From positions 1-16,612 of the forward strand of contig CAYSXL010000012.1 of NCBI GenBank assembly GCA_964435025.1: a stretch of 16,612 nt of DNA, in the 5' to 3' direction. This document shows positions 1 to 7,301 of the stretch, piece by piece. A program made the position numbers and the translations under genes. The stretch's first letter is position 1. Each line of letters starts with the position of its first letter. Under the pieces are notes generated by a model that was not told where the DNA came from, did not search any database, and saw only the letters and a list, made by a program, of their open reading frames with translations. This stretch comes from PWHW01 sp964435025. Lineage in GTDB: Bacteria > Patescibacteriota > Minisyncoccia > Minisyncoccales > PWPS01.

Positions 1-105
1 AGGCGACTATACTGAGAGTGCTCCACCTGTTCCCATTCCGAACACAGAAGTGAAATCTCTCAAGGCCGATGGTAGTCTTTCGAGGCGAGAGTAGGTAGTC
101 GCCTT
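1..105 (+). rRNA. rrf: 5S ribosomal RNA
   Basis: Structural RNA of the large ribosomal subunit. The conserved core is visible: CCACCTGTTCCCATTCCGAA at about 23-42, ACACAGAAGTGAAA from 42, and GCCGATGGTAGT at 65-76. The ends pair as helix I (AGGCGACTA at 1-9 with TAGTCGCCT at 96-104). At ~105 nt it is shorter than the usual ~115-120; the loss is mainly in helix IV, which is reduced to a tiny stem with a TTCG loop near 79-82. The mature 5' end could lie a base or two upstream of the window. It presumably closes an rRNA operon whose 16S and 23S genes are to the left. Confidence 0.93.
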
Positions 106-108
106 ACA

Positions 109-210
109 AAGACTTTGAGTCTAAGTTTTAGCATGAATAGAACCAGCGAGGCCGACCTTGCCCCGGGGGTGGTAGTCCCCACTTTTGGGTTTATTTTTTT
201 TATAAACCAG
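109..210 (+). terminator. Hairpins and T-tracts downstream of 5S (possible rRNA operon terminators)
   Basis: No gene is visible between the 5S and mreC. There are several stem-loops: AGACT-TTG-AGTCT (110-122); GGGG (166-169) pairing with CCCC (177-180) and followed by ACTTTT; and GGTTTAT (188-194) with ATAAACC (202-208) around a run of T. The second, with its T-rich tail, is the most terminator-like. Which of these works is inference. Confidence 0.4.
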
Positions 211-212
211 AT

Positions 213-246
213 CCCGCATTTTATTGTATAAGAGGTGCGGGTTTGT
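213..246 (+). terminator. Intrinsic terminator of the rRNA operon, overlapping the mreC promoter
   Basis: CCCGCA (213-218) pairs with TGCGGG (236-241). TTTTAT (219-224) pairs with ATAAGA (228-233) around a TGT loop, leaving a two-base GG bulge. That is a 12-pair hairpin with a G+C-rich base, followed by TTTGTT. The -35 hexamer of the next gene lies at its tip. Confidence 0.55.
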
Positions 247-252
247 TATAAT
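224..252 (+). promoter_or_regulatory. mreC promoter, probably leaderless transcript
   Basis: TTGTAT (224-229) and a perfect TATAAT (247-252) are separated by 17 bases. The expected transcription start is at about 259-260, which is the A of the mreC ATG (260). There is therefore no room for a leader or SD, so leaderless translation is predicted. Confidence 0.7.
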
Positions 253-259
253 TTACTTA

Positions 260-1057
260 ATGCGAAAAAAAAGAAACCTTTTTATATGGACGCTGTTTGC
301 AATACTGATTCTTACCGGAATAAATCTAATCTTTCCGTTCTTTCCTACTGTCAGAGAGGCGAGCTTTTCTGTAATATCTCCCGTACAGAGGAGTTTAACG
401 GCGAATGTCATTGAATTTCAAAAAAGAATGGAGATATTTCAGAATGCGCGTGAAATACAAGAAGAAGTAGATAAGTTAAGATCGGAAAACAGGAAGCTCC
501 AATCGTTTTTAGCACAAAAAGAGGAATTAAAAAAGGAAAACAAAGCACTTAGAGAAGCTCTTGACATAAAGCTTCATACAGAGAGTGAAATGGTACTTGT
601 CAGGGTCACGGGAAGAGAATTGGCAAACAACAACTTAATCGTTTATCATGACAAGAAGATTAAAGAAGGAAGCTCTGTAGTAACCCCGGAAGGAATGTTA
701 GTGGGAACGGTTTATGAGAGCAACGAAAATTTTTCCGTAGTAAGATTAATTACGAGTGAGGATAGCGCTTTTGAGGCCAAAGTACAAAATGAAGATGAGC
801 CTATTGGAGTTCTTCGTGGAACGGGAAGAAGCACACTTCTTTTAGATATGCTTCCCAAGGAAAAGAAGGTGGAGCGGGGTGATCGTGTCATCAGTTTATC
901 GGGAGAAAAACTGGAAGCGCAAGGGGTTTATATTGGAAGAATACTGGAGATAGAGGAAAGTGACGTGGAGGCTTTTAATACTGCCGAAGTTTGGCAGGGA
1001 GTGGATCACCGTTATCATGATCATCTTTTTGTCATAGAAAATGATGAAGTATATTAA
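260..1057 (+). CDS. mreC: Rod shape-determining protein MreC
   Basis: MreC is the membrane-anchored scaffold of the elongasome, linking MreB/MreD to PBP2 and the peptidoglycan synthases on the outer face of the membrane. The 265-aa product has a basic N-terminus (RKKR), one membrane segment at about residues 8-28, a coiled coil at roughly 45-95 rich in K/E with leucine spacing, and then the beta-rich MreC domain (pattern G-x-V-x-x-x-NFSVVRLITSED). An in-frame TTG exists at 224, but it falls inside the promoter. The ATG at 260 coincides with the predicted transcription start and gives a normal MreC N-terminus, so I chose it. The gene overlaps mreD and opens an mreC-mreD-mrdA operon. Confidence 0.9.
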   Translation: MRKKRNLFIWTLFAILILTGINLIFPFFPTVREASFSVISPVQRSLTANVIEFQKRMEIFQNAREIQEEVDKLRSENRKLQSFLAQKEELKKENKALREALDIKLHTESEMVLVRVTGRELANNNLIVYHDKKIKEGSSVVTPEGMLVGTVYESNENFSVVRLITSEDSAFEAKVQNEDEPIGVLRGTGRSTLLLDMLPKEKKVERGDRVISLSGEKLEAQGVYIGRILEIEESDVEAFNTAEVWQGVDHRYHDHLFVIENDEVY

Positions 1058-1343
1058 TCTCTTTTTTATAATAGGCTTTTTTGCAGTTTTACAGAGTAGT
1101 GTCTTTTCCCTTTTTCCCATTTTTGAGATTGTACCGAATTATTTAATTATTTTTGCATTGCTCTATCTTTTACTGGAAAAAGAAAATAGCAATGAAGGTC
1201 TTTTTGTCGCCGGGGTTTCGGGGGTTTGGGTTGATATTTTTTCCAGTACTTTTTTTGGTTTTTACGCCTTAATATTTTTAATCTCCGCTTTCGCTCTTAA
1301 AGTAATTATTAAAAAATATGTCGGTATTCCGTCTTTTTCGTAA
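1041..1343 (+). CDS. mreD: Rod shape-determining protein MreD (short form)
   Basis: MreD is the integral membrane partner of MreC in the elongasome. This 100-aa product is almost entirely hydrophobic, with about three to four membrane segments. It has an MreD-like stretch (VPNYLIIFALLYLLL) and a helix containing GVWVDIFSSTFFG, matching the family's pattern of a polar Asp after a Gly-rich turn. Typical MreD is ~160 aa, so this is a reduced version. The identification rests largely on position between mreC and the PBP2 gene. It overlaps mreC by 17 bases and mrdA by 26, suggesting translational coupling; no SD is seen. A second ATG at 1044 could be the true start. Confidence 0.75.
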   Translation: MMKYINLFFIIGFFAVLQSSVFSLFPIFEIVPNYLIIFALLYLLLEKENSNEGLFVAGVSGVWVDIFSSTFFGFYALIFLISAFALKVIIKKYVGIPSFS

Positions 1344-3243
1344 AATAAAAAAACGCCGGGCAAAAGAAATAGAGCCACACGAGGTTTTTCTGGACAACTT
1401 GGCACAGAAGAAAGAACAGGAGTACGGAACTTCCAAAAAAAGATTGGAAGTATCGCTCTCCCCGGTTGCTTTAAAAACTTTTTCCTTTCTTCTCATTTTT
1501 CTTTTTCTTGTCCTTTTCGGGAGAAGTTTTCAGTTGCAATTTATAAATGATGATCATTTCTCCGCGCTTGCGAGCAGAAACATATCCTCGATTTCTTCCG
1601 TGCAACTTTTGAGAGGGGTGGTGTATGATAGAAACCATAAGCAACTTGTTTATAACTCGCCCCAATATGATCTTTCTTTTCGAGGAAAGGATGTTTCTTC
1701 CGGAAAAAAAGAAGCGTTGGTAAAAATTGCGGAAATAATAGAACGGGATCCACGAGATATATTGAGCCGTATAAAAGAAAGCAACAGTACGATTGTTGTT
1801 GTTGAAAGAGAGCTTGAACACGAGAAATTAATAAAACTACAGGCAGGAATCGAGGAATTTGACGGGTTCTTTCTCTCAAGCAGCATAGGGAGAGAGTATG
1901 TTTACGGAGAAACATTTGCTCATCTTTTAGGATATATAGGAAATATAGACAGAAAAATGCTTCGCGATAATCCTGAGAAATACACAATTCATGATTACGT
2001 GGGAAAAATGGGGGTGGAAAAGTTTTATGAAGATAAACTGACTCGGGCAGGACAAAAAACGAAAATAGAAAAAGATGCGGCGGGAAATATTATATCTTCC
2101 AAGGAAATTAAAGACGATACAGAAGGAGAAAACATTGTTTTGACTATTGACGCTAATTTACAAAGGATAGTGGAAGAAAAGACGGAGGAAAAATTGGAAG
2201 AACTGGGGGTGGAAGGAGCTGCCGTGATAGCTCTCGACCCTCAAAACGGGGATGTTCTGGCAATGCTCAGTAAGCCGAGTTTTGACAATAATGTTTTCCG
2301 AAAAAGTACGGAAGCCAATATATTACAAGATCTTTTTAAAGACGAGAGAGGAGTGTTTGTAAATCGAACTATTGCTTCCGGATATCCTACGGGTTCGGTT
2401 ATAAAACCTATTCTCGCCGTAGCTGCGCTTGAAGAAGAGATTATAACTCCCGAGAAACAAATTTACAGTCCCGGGTACATATCTATTCCCAATCCGTGGG
2501 ATCCTTCGAGGCAAACTATTTTTCGTGACTACCAAGCTCACGGGTGGCGTGATATGAGAGAAGCCATCGGTGTTTCCAGTAATGTTTATTTTTATGCTGT
2601 CGGTGGGGGGTATGAAGACCAAGAGGGTTTGGGGGCTTCAAGGATTAAGCGGTATTTAAGTCTTTTCGGATGGGAAGATAAGACAGGAATTGACCTTCCC
2701 GGTGAAAGAGAAGGATTTATCCCTTCTCCCAAATGGAAAAAAGAAAGATTAAACGATATTTGGAGAATAGGAGATACTTACAATCTCTCCATAGGTCAAG
2801 GATATCTTTCAACAACTCCTCTTCAGGTTGCAAATTCTTATAGCGCGATTGTAAATGGAGGAAGGCTTTTCACGCCTAGGGTATTAAAGAAGATTATTGA
2901 CGATGAAGGTGATTTAATCGAGGAAACCGAAGTGGAACTAATAAAGGAAGATTTTGTTTCCGATAAGAATTTGGAGATTGTTAAGGAGGGAATGCATAAG
3001 GCGACTACAATGGGGACGGCAAGATCGCTGCAAGTACTCCCCATGAAGGTAGGAGCAAAGACGGGTACATCACAAACATCCGTACCCGGGGTAAACAATA
3101 ATTGGGTTACCGTTTTTGCTCCCTACGATGATCCGGAGATAGTTATTACCACGATGATAGAGGGAGTAGAGGGGGTAACACCTGTAGCGACTCACCTCAC
3201 AAGAGATGTGCTGGTGGAGTATTATAAAGGAATAAAAGATTAA
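1318..3243 (+). CDS. mrdA: Penicillin-binding protein 2 (class B transpeptidase)
   Basis: This is the monofunctional D,D-transpeptidase that crosslinks new sidewall peptidoglycan with RodA and MreCD. The 641-aa product has a basic cytoplasmic N-terminus, one membrane anchor at about residues 51-70 and a class B pedestal domain (RGVVYDRNHKQLVYN). The catalytic domain has all three active-site motifs: S360-V-I-K363 (in YPTGSVIKP), S420-S-N422, and K581-T-G583 (in AKTGTSQ). The length fits PBP2. The start overlaps the end of mreD, no SD is present, and the unusually long charged cytoplasmic N-terminus may mean a later start. Its place after mreCD favours PBP2 (elongation) over FtsI (division). 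Confidence 0.92.
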   Translation: MSVFRLFRKIKKRRAKEIEPHEVFLDNLAQKKEQEYGTSKKRLEVSLSPVALKTFSFLLIFLFLVLFGRSFQLQFINDDHFSALASRNISSISSVQLLRGVVYDRNHKQLVYNSPQYDLSFRGKDVSSGKKEALVKIAEIIERDPRDILSRIKESNSTIVVVERELEHEKLIKLQAGIEEFDGFFLSSSIGREYVYGETFAHLLGYIGNIDRKMLRDNPEKYTIHDYVGKMGVEKFYEDKLTRAGQKTKIEKDAAGNIISSKEIKDDTEGENIVLTIDANLQRIVEEKTEEKLEELGVEGAAVIALDPQNGDVLAMLSKPSFDNNVFRKSTEANILQDLFKDERGVFVNRTIASGYPTGSVIKPILAVAALEEEIITPEKQIYSPGYISIPNPWDPSRQTIFRDYQAHGWRDMREAIGVSSNVYFYAVGGGYEDQEGLGASRIKRYLSLFGWEDKTGIDLPGEREGFIPSPKWKKERLNDIWRIGDTYNLSIGQGYLSTTPLQVANSYSAIVNGGRLFTPRVLKKIIDDEGDLIEETEVELIKEDFVSDKNLEIVKEGMHKATTMGTARSLQVLPMKVGAKTGTSQTSVPGVNNNWVTVFAPYDDPEIVITTMIEGVEGVTPVATHLTRDVLVEYYKGIKD

Positions 3244-3254
3244 ACTAAAAAGAC

Positions 3255-3710
3255 ATGAAAAAACGTTATACTAAAGAAGGACTTGAAAAGTTAAAAAAAG
3301 AGCTTTCTTATTTGGAAAAAGAGAAGAGAAAAGAAGTCGCGGATAAATTAAAATACGCTGCTTCTTTTGGGGATTTGAGTGAAAATTCGGCATATGACGA
3401 TGCGAAGAACGAACAGGATATATTGGAAACACAAATTTCCAAGCTCAAAGCAAAGATAACCGAAGCGAATGTCGTAGAAGATAAGCAGGGGAGGGATTTT
3501 GTACAAATAGGATCGCAATTGGAAATTGAGATAGACGGGCAAAAAAAGAAGATAGAAATTGTTGACGGTTCGGACGCGGACCCGATAGCGGGAAAGATGT
3601 CTTGTGAATCTCCTATGGGAAAAACGCTTTTGGGGAAGAAACCGGGGGAAGTTTGTAATATGAAAATTCCTTCGGGAGAAAAAAAGATAAAAATTTTAAA
3701 CATAGTTTGA
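3255..3710 (+). CDS. greA: Transcription elongation factor GreA
   Basis: GreA enters the secondary channel of RNA polymerase and stimulates cleavage of backtracked RNA. The 151-aa product has the N-terminal coiled-coil hairpin (about residues 1-75). Its tip motif GDLSENSAYDDAK contains the acidic pair D40 and E43 expected to chelate the catalytic metal. A C-terminal FKBP-like domain follows (SPMGKTLLGKKPGE...). Size and layout are normal for the family. The start ATG is 11 bases after the mrdA stop, so it is probably transcribed from the mreC promoter. No SD is visible, and the stop is TGA. Confidence 0.94.
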   Translation: MKKRYTKEGLEKLKKELSYLEKEKRKEVADKLKYAASFGDLSENSAYDDAKNEQDILETQISKLKAKITEANVVEDKQGRDFVQIGSQLEIEIDGQKKKIEIVDGSDADPIAGKMSCESPMGKTLLGKKPGEVCNMKIPSGEKKIKILNIV

Positions 3711-3735
3711 TTTTATTTTATCTTTTAGATAGAAT
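3707..3735 (+). promoter_or_regulatory. lysS promoter
   Basis: TTGATT (3707-3712) and TAGAAT (3730-3735) are separated by 17 bases and overlap the greA stop codon. The predicted start near 3742 leaves a ~25-base leader before the lysS ATG, with no SD. Confidence 0.55.
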
Positions 3736-3766
3736 GTAACTCATTATTCTCTTAACTACCGATAAA

Positions 3767-5248
3767 ATGAATAGAAAAGATAAAATAAGAGAAGGAAGAG
3801 TAGAAAAAATTGAAACTCTAAAAAACAGGGGCATTCCTTCTTATCCGGTAGAGACGAAAAGAACGCACAAAATAGAAAAAGCACTTACTTCTTTTAATGA
3901 ACTTTCACAAAAAGAAAAAGAAGTTGTCTTGGCCGGCAGAATAAGATCTTTTAGAGAACACGGCAAGATTACTTTTTTTACCATTGAAGATAGTACCGGT
4001 GATATTCAAATCCTTGCGATGAGGGAATATATGGGTTCCGAAGCTTACGATTTCTTCTTGCAAACGTTTGATGTGGGGGACTTTATCGAAACAAGAGGTA
4101 TTTTAACCACTACCAAAAAAGGAGAAAAAACTCTAAAGATAGCCGACTTTAAGATGCTTTCTAAAGGAATCCTTCCTCTTCCCGAAAAATGGCACGGGTT
4201 AAAAGATGAGGATGAGAGGTACAGAAAGAGATATCTAGATTTAATTTTTAATAAGGAAGTCCGTCACAAATTTGAAAAAAAGGCAAAGATAACCAAAGCT
4301 ATTAGAAGTTTCTTAGATAAAGAAGAGTTTATAGAAGTGGAGACTTCTGTGCTGCAAAATATTTACGGAGGAGCTGAAGCACAACCTTTTAAAACCAAAA
4401 TAAATGCGTTTGATTTGGAAGCGTATTTACGTATTTCTTTGGAGCTCGATCTTAAGCGCCTTATCGTCGGGGGGTTTGAAAAGGTGTACGAAATAGGCAG
4501 GGTCTTTCGAAACGAGGGCGTGGGAAGAATGCACAACCCCGACTTTACCATGCTGGAGTTCTACTGGGCGTATAGTGATTATAAAAAACTTATGAAACTT
4601 ACCGAAAGAATGCTTCTTTCTGTGGTAAAAGAAGTTTTCGGGGAAGAAAAAATAACTTACGGGGGTAAAGAAATAAATTTTCGGGGACCGTGGCCACGAG
4701 AAGAGTATGATGGTCTTGTAAAAAGATATACGGATCTTGATATCAATACTTTAAATAGAGAAGGACTTCTTAGAGAAGCTAAAAAGCTGGGGGTTAAAGT
4801 GGATGATAATTTCAGTAAAGCAAAAATTATTGATGAGATATATAAGAAGTATTGCCGACCGCAGATATGGGAGCCAACTTTTATTATCCACCATCCTGCG
4901 GATGCCATCCCGCTTGCAAAGCCGCTTGATGAAGATTCTTCCAAGCTTGGTTCTTTTCAACTTGTTCTCGGAGGCGGTTGGGAACTTATAAATGCTTATT
5001 CGGAGCTTAATGATCCTGTGTTACAAAAAAAGATATTCGAGGAGCAGGAAAAATATTTTGAGGAAGGAATGGAAGATGCTCAACGAATGGATACTGATTT
5101 TATCGAGGCCCTTGAGTACGGAATGCCACCTACCGCGGGATTTGGCATGGGGATTGATAGGCTTGTCTGTCTCCTAACGGATTCTTACAACTTACGAGAG
5201 GTAACACTCTTTCCTACTATGAAACCGAGAGAAGATGATAATAAATAA
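3767..5248 (+). CDS. lysS: Lysine--tRNA ligase (class II)
   Basis: Charges tRNA-Lys with lysine. The 493-aa product has the N-terminal OB-fold anticodon-binding domain (about residues 55-135, VVLAGRIRSFREHGKITFF...). The class II catalytic core follows. Motif 2 is G244-R-V-F-R-N-E-G251 followed by HNPDFTMLEFY, and motif 3 contains G460-M-G-I-D-R465. The HNP(D/E)FT block after motif 2 is typical of LysRS among the class IIb enzymes. Length is normal. There is no SD ahead of the ATG; an upstream promoter is visible. The tRNA-Lys(UUU) gene at 14757 encodes a substrate. Confidence 0.95.
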   Translation: MNRKDKIREGRVEKIETLKNRGIPSYPVETKRTHKIEKALTSFNELSQKEKEVVLAGRIRSFREHGKITFFTIEDSTGDIQILAMREYMGSEAYDFFLQTFDVGDFIETRGILTTTKKGEKTLKIADFKMLSKGILPLPEKWHGLKDEDERYRKRYLDLIFNKEVRHKFEKKAKITKAIRSFLDKEEFIEVETSVLQNIYGGAEAQPFKTKINAFDLEAYLRISLELDLKRLIVGGFEKVYEIGRVFRNEGVGRMHNPDFTMLEFYWAYSDYKKLMKLTERMLLSVVKEVFGEEKITYGGKEINFRGPWPREEYDGLVKRYTDLDINTLNREGLLREAKKLGVKVDDNFSKAKIIDEIYKKYCRPQIWEPTFIIHHPADAIPLAKPLDEDSSKLGSFQLVLGGGWELINAYSELNDPVLQKKIFEEQEKYFEEGMEDAQRMDTDFIEALEYGMPPTAGFGMGIDRLVCLLTDSYNLREVTLFPTMKPREDDNK

Positions 5249-5251
5249 GAT

Positions 5252-5257
5252 TATAAT
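5252..5257 (+). promoter_or_regulatory. -10 box upstream of the HD-domain gene
   Basis: A perfect TATAAT lies 15 bases before the ATG at 5273, so the transcript would have a leader of only about 9 bases. No convincing -35 is seen. Confidence 0.45.
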
Positions 5258-5272
5258 TAAACAACATTTCTT

Positions 5273-5830
5273 ATGGATAAAAATAAAGCTCTCTTACTGG
5301 TAAGACAGTATGTTAAAAACGAAAATAGTATAAAGCACATGATTGCTGTTGGCGCTGTGATGAGAGCGTTAGCGGAGAAATTCGGCGAAAATAAAGATCT
5401 TTGGGAGCTTGCGGGGATATTGCATGACATAGACATGGAAATTGTTGATTATAGGAATAATCCCGGCTACCACGGAAAAAAAGGGGCGGAGATATTAAAA
5501 GAAAATGGCGCTAAAGAGGAAATTATAGCTGCGGCTCTTGCACATAATAAGGATACCGGTAAGGAAAGGCATACACTTCTTGAAAAGTCGATTTACGCTA
5601 CCGACCCTTTGACGGGACTAATTGTTGCCAGTGTCTTGGTGCTGCCGGAAAAGAAAATCGCCGACTTAACCTCCAAATCGGTTCTTAAAAGGTACAAAGA
5701 AAAAGCGTTTGCCAAGGGTGCGGATCGAGATATAATCGCCACTTGCAACGAAATCGGCCTTGACCTGGAAGAGTTTATAAATATCGGTTTGACTTCAATG
5801 CAAGAAATAAGCGACGAAATCGACCTATAA
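5273..5830 (+). CDS. HD-domain phosphohydrolase family protein
   Basis: A 185-aa protein with HD-superfamily signatures: H22 in the first helix, the H51-D52 pair in LAGILHDIDME, H67, H91 in ALAHN and D111 in YATDPLTG. These would bind one or two metal ions in a small, single-domain HD hydrolase. The substrate (nucleotide, cyclic dinucleotide or other phosphoester) cannot be read from the sequence. Proteins of this size and pattern are usually annotated only as HDIG/HD-domain proteins. It follows lysS by 24 bases, has its own -10 box and no SD. It may also be read through from lysS. Confidence 0.82.
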   Translation: MDKNKALLLVRQYVKNENSIKHMIAVGAVMRALAEKFGENKDLWELAGILHDIDMEIVDYRNNPGYHGKKGAEILKENGAKEEIIAAALAHNKDTGKERHTLLEKSIYATDPLTGLIVASVLVLPEKKIADLTSKSVLKRYKEKAFAKGADRDIIATCNEIGLDLEEFINIGLTSMQEISDEIDL

Positions 5831-5849
5831 AATTACAAACCATGTAATT
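5831..5849 (+). repeat. Small inverted repeat after the HD gene
   Basis: AATTACA (5831-5837) and TGTAATT (5843-5849) form a 7-pair stem with a 5-base loop immediately after the HD-gene stop. There is no T-tract, so it is not a standard terminator; it may be part of the larger intergenic element. Confidence 0.4.
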
Positions 5850-6026
5850 AAATTCTAAACCCCGAATAGAAAAGCAAAGCTTTCTACGGGGCAGGTAAAT
5901 AATAAATTCTAATTTTCAAAACTCTAAACAATTGTTTTTGTCATTTGGCTTTTGGTCATTCGAATTTGTTTAGTATTTCGAATTTAGGATTTTTAACTTA
6001 TTTGGTGCTTTGAATTTGTAATTTAG
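5850..6026. repeat. Intergenic REP/MITE-like element with hairpin and degenerate direct repeats
   Basis: This ~180-base non-coding stretch is repeat-rich. A strong hairpin spans 5860-5891: CCCCG pairs with CGGGG, TAGAAA with TTTCTA, and GC with GC around AAA. It is followed by CAGGTAAAT. Further on, TTCGAATTT occurs at 5959-5967 and 5977-5985, and a related copy from 6009 runs into the serS -10 box. TTTTTGTCATT (5935-5945) and TTTTGGTCATT (5950-5960) are near-repeats. The segment around 5910-5935, reverse-complemented, resembles 5962-5990. A hairpin with the same layout recurs at 10298-10331. Confidence 0.55.
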
Positions 6027-6032
6027 TATAAT
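6027..6032 (+). promoter_or_regulatory. serS -10 box, probably leaderless transcript
   Basis: A perfect TATAAT ends 5 bases before the serS ATG at 6038, so the predicted transcription start falls on the start codon. A weak TTGGTG (6002-6007) at 19 bases is the only -35 candidate. The -10 is embedded in the last degenerate copy of the upstream repeat (GAATTTGTAATTTAGTAT). Confidence 0.55.
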
Positions 6033-6037
6033 TTATT

Positions 6038-7297
6038 ATGTTGGATGTTAAGTTCATACGGGAAAATCCCGAAAAGGTAAAGGAAGGAGCAAAAAAGAAG
6101 AATATTGAAATCGATATTGATAGTATTCTTTCGCTGGACAAGAAAAAAAGAGAACTTCTTTCAAGAATTGAGGAAATAAGGGCAAAGAAAAATGAAGCGA
6201 ACAGGAAAATAAAAGAAGAAGGGAACCGGAAAGAGCAGATAATTTCTCAAATGAGGGAACTGGAAAGCAAAAATGAAGGCCTGGATGATGAATATAAAAA
6301 AATTGAGAAAGAACTTGAAAAAGAATTGAAAAAAATTCCTAATCTTCCGTTTGAGGAGGTCCCGGTAGGGAAGGATGATGATGAGAATAAAGTTATTCGG
6401 TACGAGGGGGAGAAAAGAAAATTTGATTTTCCCGTTCGTGACTATTTATATATAGGCGGAAAGACGGACACAATTGACCTTAAGCGTGCGGCAAAGGTTT
6501 CCGGGGCGAGGTTTGGTATTTTAAAAAACGAAGCCGCACTTTTACAATTTGCGCTTCTTAACTTGGCTATAGAAACAACGAGTAAATATGGGTTCACACC
6601 TATTCTCCCTCCGGTAATGATAAAAAAAGAGATGATGGAGGGAATGGGGTATGTAGAAAGAGGGGAGGAGGAAATATATAAAATAGAAAAAGATGACTTT
6701 TATCTCATAGGCACTTCCGAGCAGATAATCGGGCCGATACATGCGGGAGAAATATTTAATGAAAAAGACCTTCCACGTCGATATATAGGCTACTCTTCGT
6801 GCTTCCGAAGAGAGGCGGGCTCTTATGGGAAAGATACCAAAGGAATATTGAGAGTACACCAGTTTGAAAAAGTGGAGATGTTCTCTTTTATAACGCCTGA
6901 AAAATCAAAAGATGAGCACGAATTACTTCTCAAGATAGAAGAAGAACTGATGGCCCTTTTAGAGATACCTTACCAAGTTATTGATATCTGCACGGGAGAT
7001 TTGGGAGATCCGGCGGCAAAAAAATATGATATTGAAGCCTGGATGCCCGGGCAAGAGGAGTATCGGGAAACTCACTCCACCTCCAACTGTACGGACTTTC
7101 AATCACGAAGACTAAATATTCGTTACAAGGGTAAGGAAGACACAAATTTTGTACATACTCTAAACGGAACAGCGCTTGCCATAGGAAGAATTTTGATAGC
7201 ACTTTACGAAAACCATCAGGAAGAAGACGGAAGTGTTAAAATTCCGAAAGCTCTCCAAAAGTATCTCCCATTTGAAAAAATAAGTGTCAAAAAATAA
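6038..7297 (+). CDS. serS: Serine--tRNA ligase
   Basis: Charges tRNA-Ser with serine. The 419-aa product starts MLDVKFIRENPEKVKEG, the standard SerRS N-terminus. A long antiparallel coiled-coil arm follows (about residues 30-105) that contacts the tRNA-Ser variable arm. In the class II core, motif 2 is C255-F-R-R-E-A-G261 with KGILRVHQFEKVEMF, and motif 3 is N376-G-T-A-L-A-I-G-R384. TNCTDFQSRR precedes it as usual. Length is normal. The start has no leader or SD. It is followed within 4 bases by a FemAB-type transferase, a class that uses aminoacyl-tRNA as donor. Confidence 0.95.
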   Translation: MLDVKFIRENPEKVKEGAKKKNIEIDIDSILSLDKKKRELLSRIEEIRAKKNEANRKIKEEGNRKEQIISQMRELESKNEGLDDEYKKIEKELEKELKKIPNLPFEEVPVGKDDDENKVIRYEGEKRKFDFPVRDYLYIGGKTDTIDLKRAAKVSGARFGILKNEAALLQFALLNLAIETTSKYGFTPILPPVMIKKEMMEGMGYVERGEEEIYKIEKDDFYLIGTSEQIIGPIHAGEIFNEKDLPRRYIGYSSCFRREAGSYGKDTKGILRVHQFEKVEMFSFITPEKSKDEHELLLKIEEELMALLEIPYQVIDICTGDLGDPAAKKYDIEAWMPGQEEYRETHSTSNCTDFQSRRLNIRYKGKEDTNFVHTLNGTALAIGRILIALYENHQEEDGSVKIPKALQKYLPFEKISVKK

Positions 7298-7301
7298 AAA
7301 T

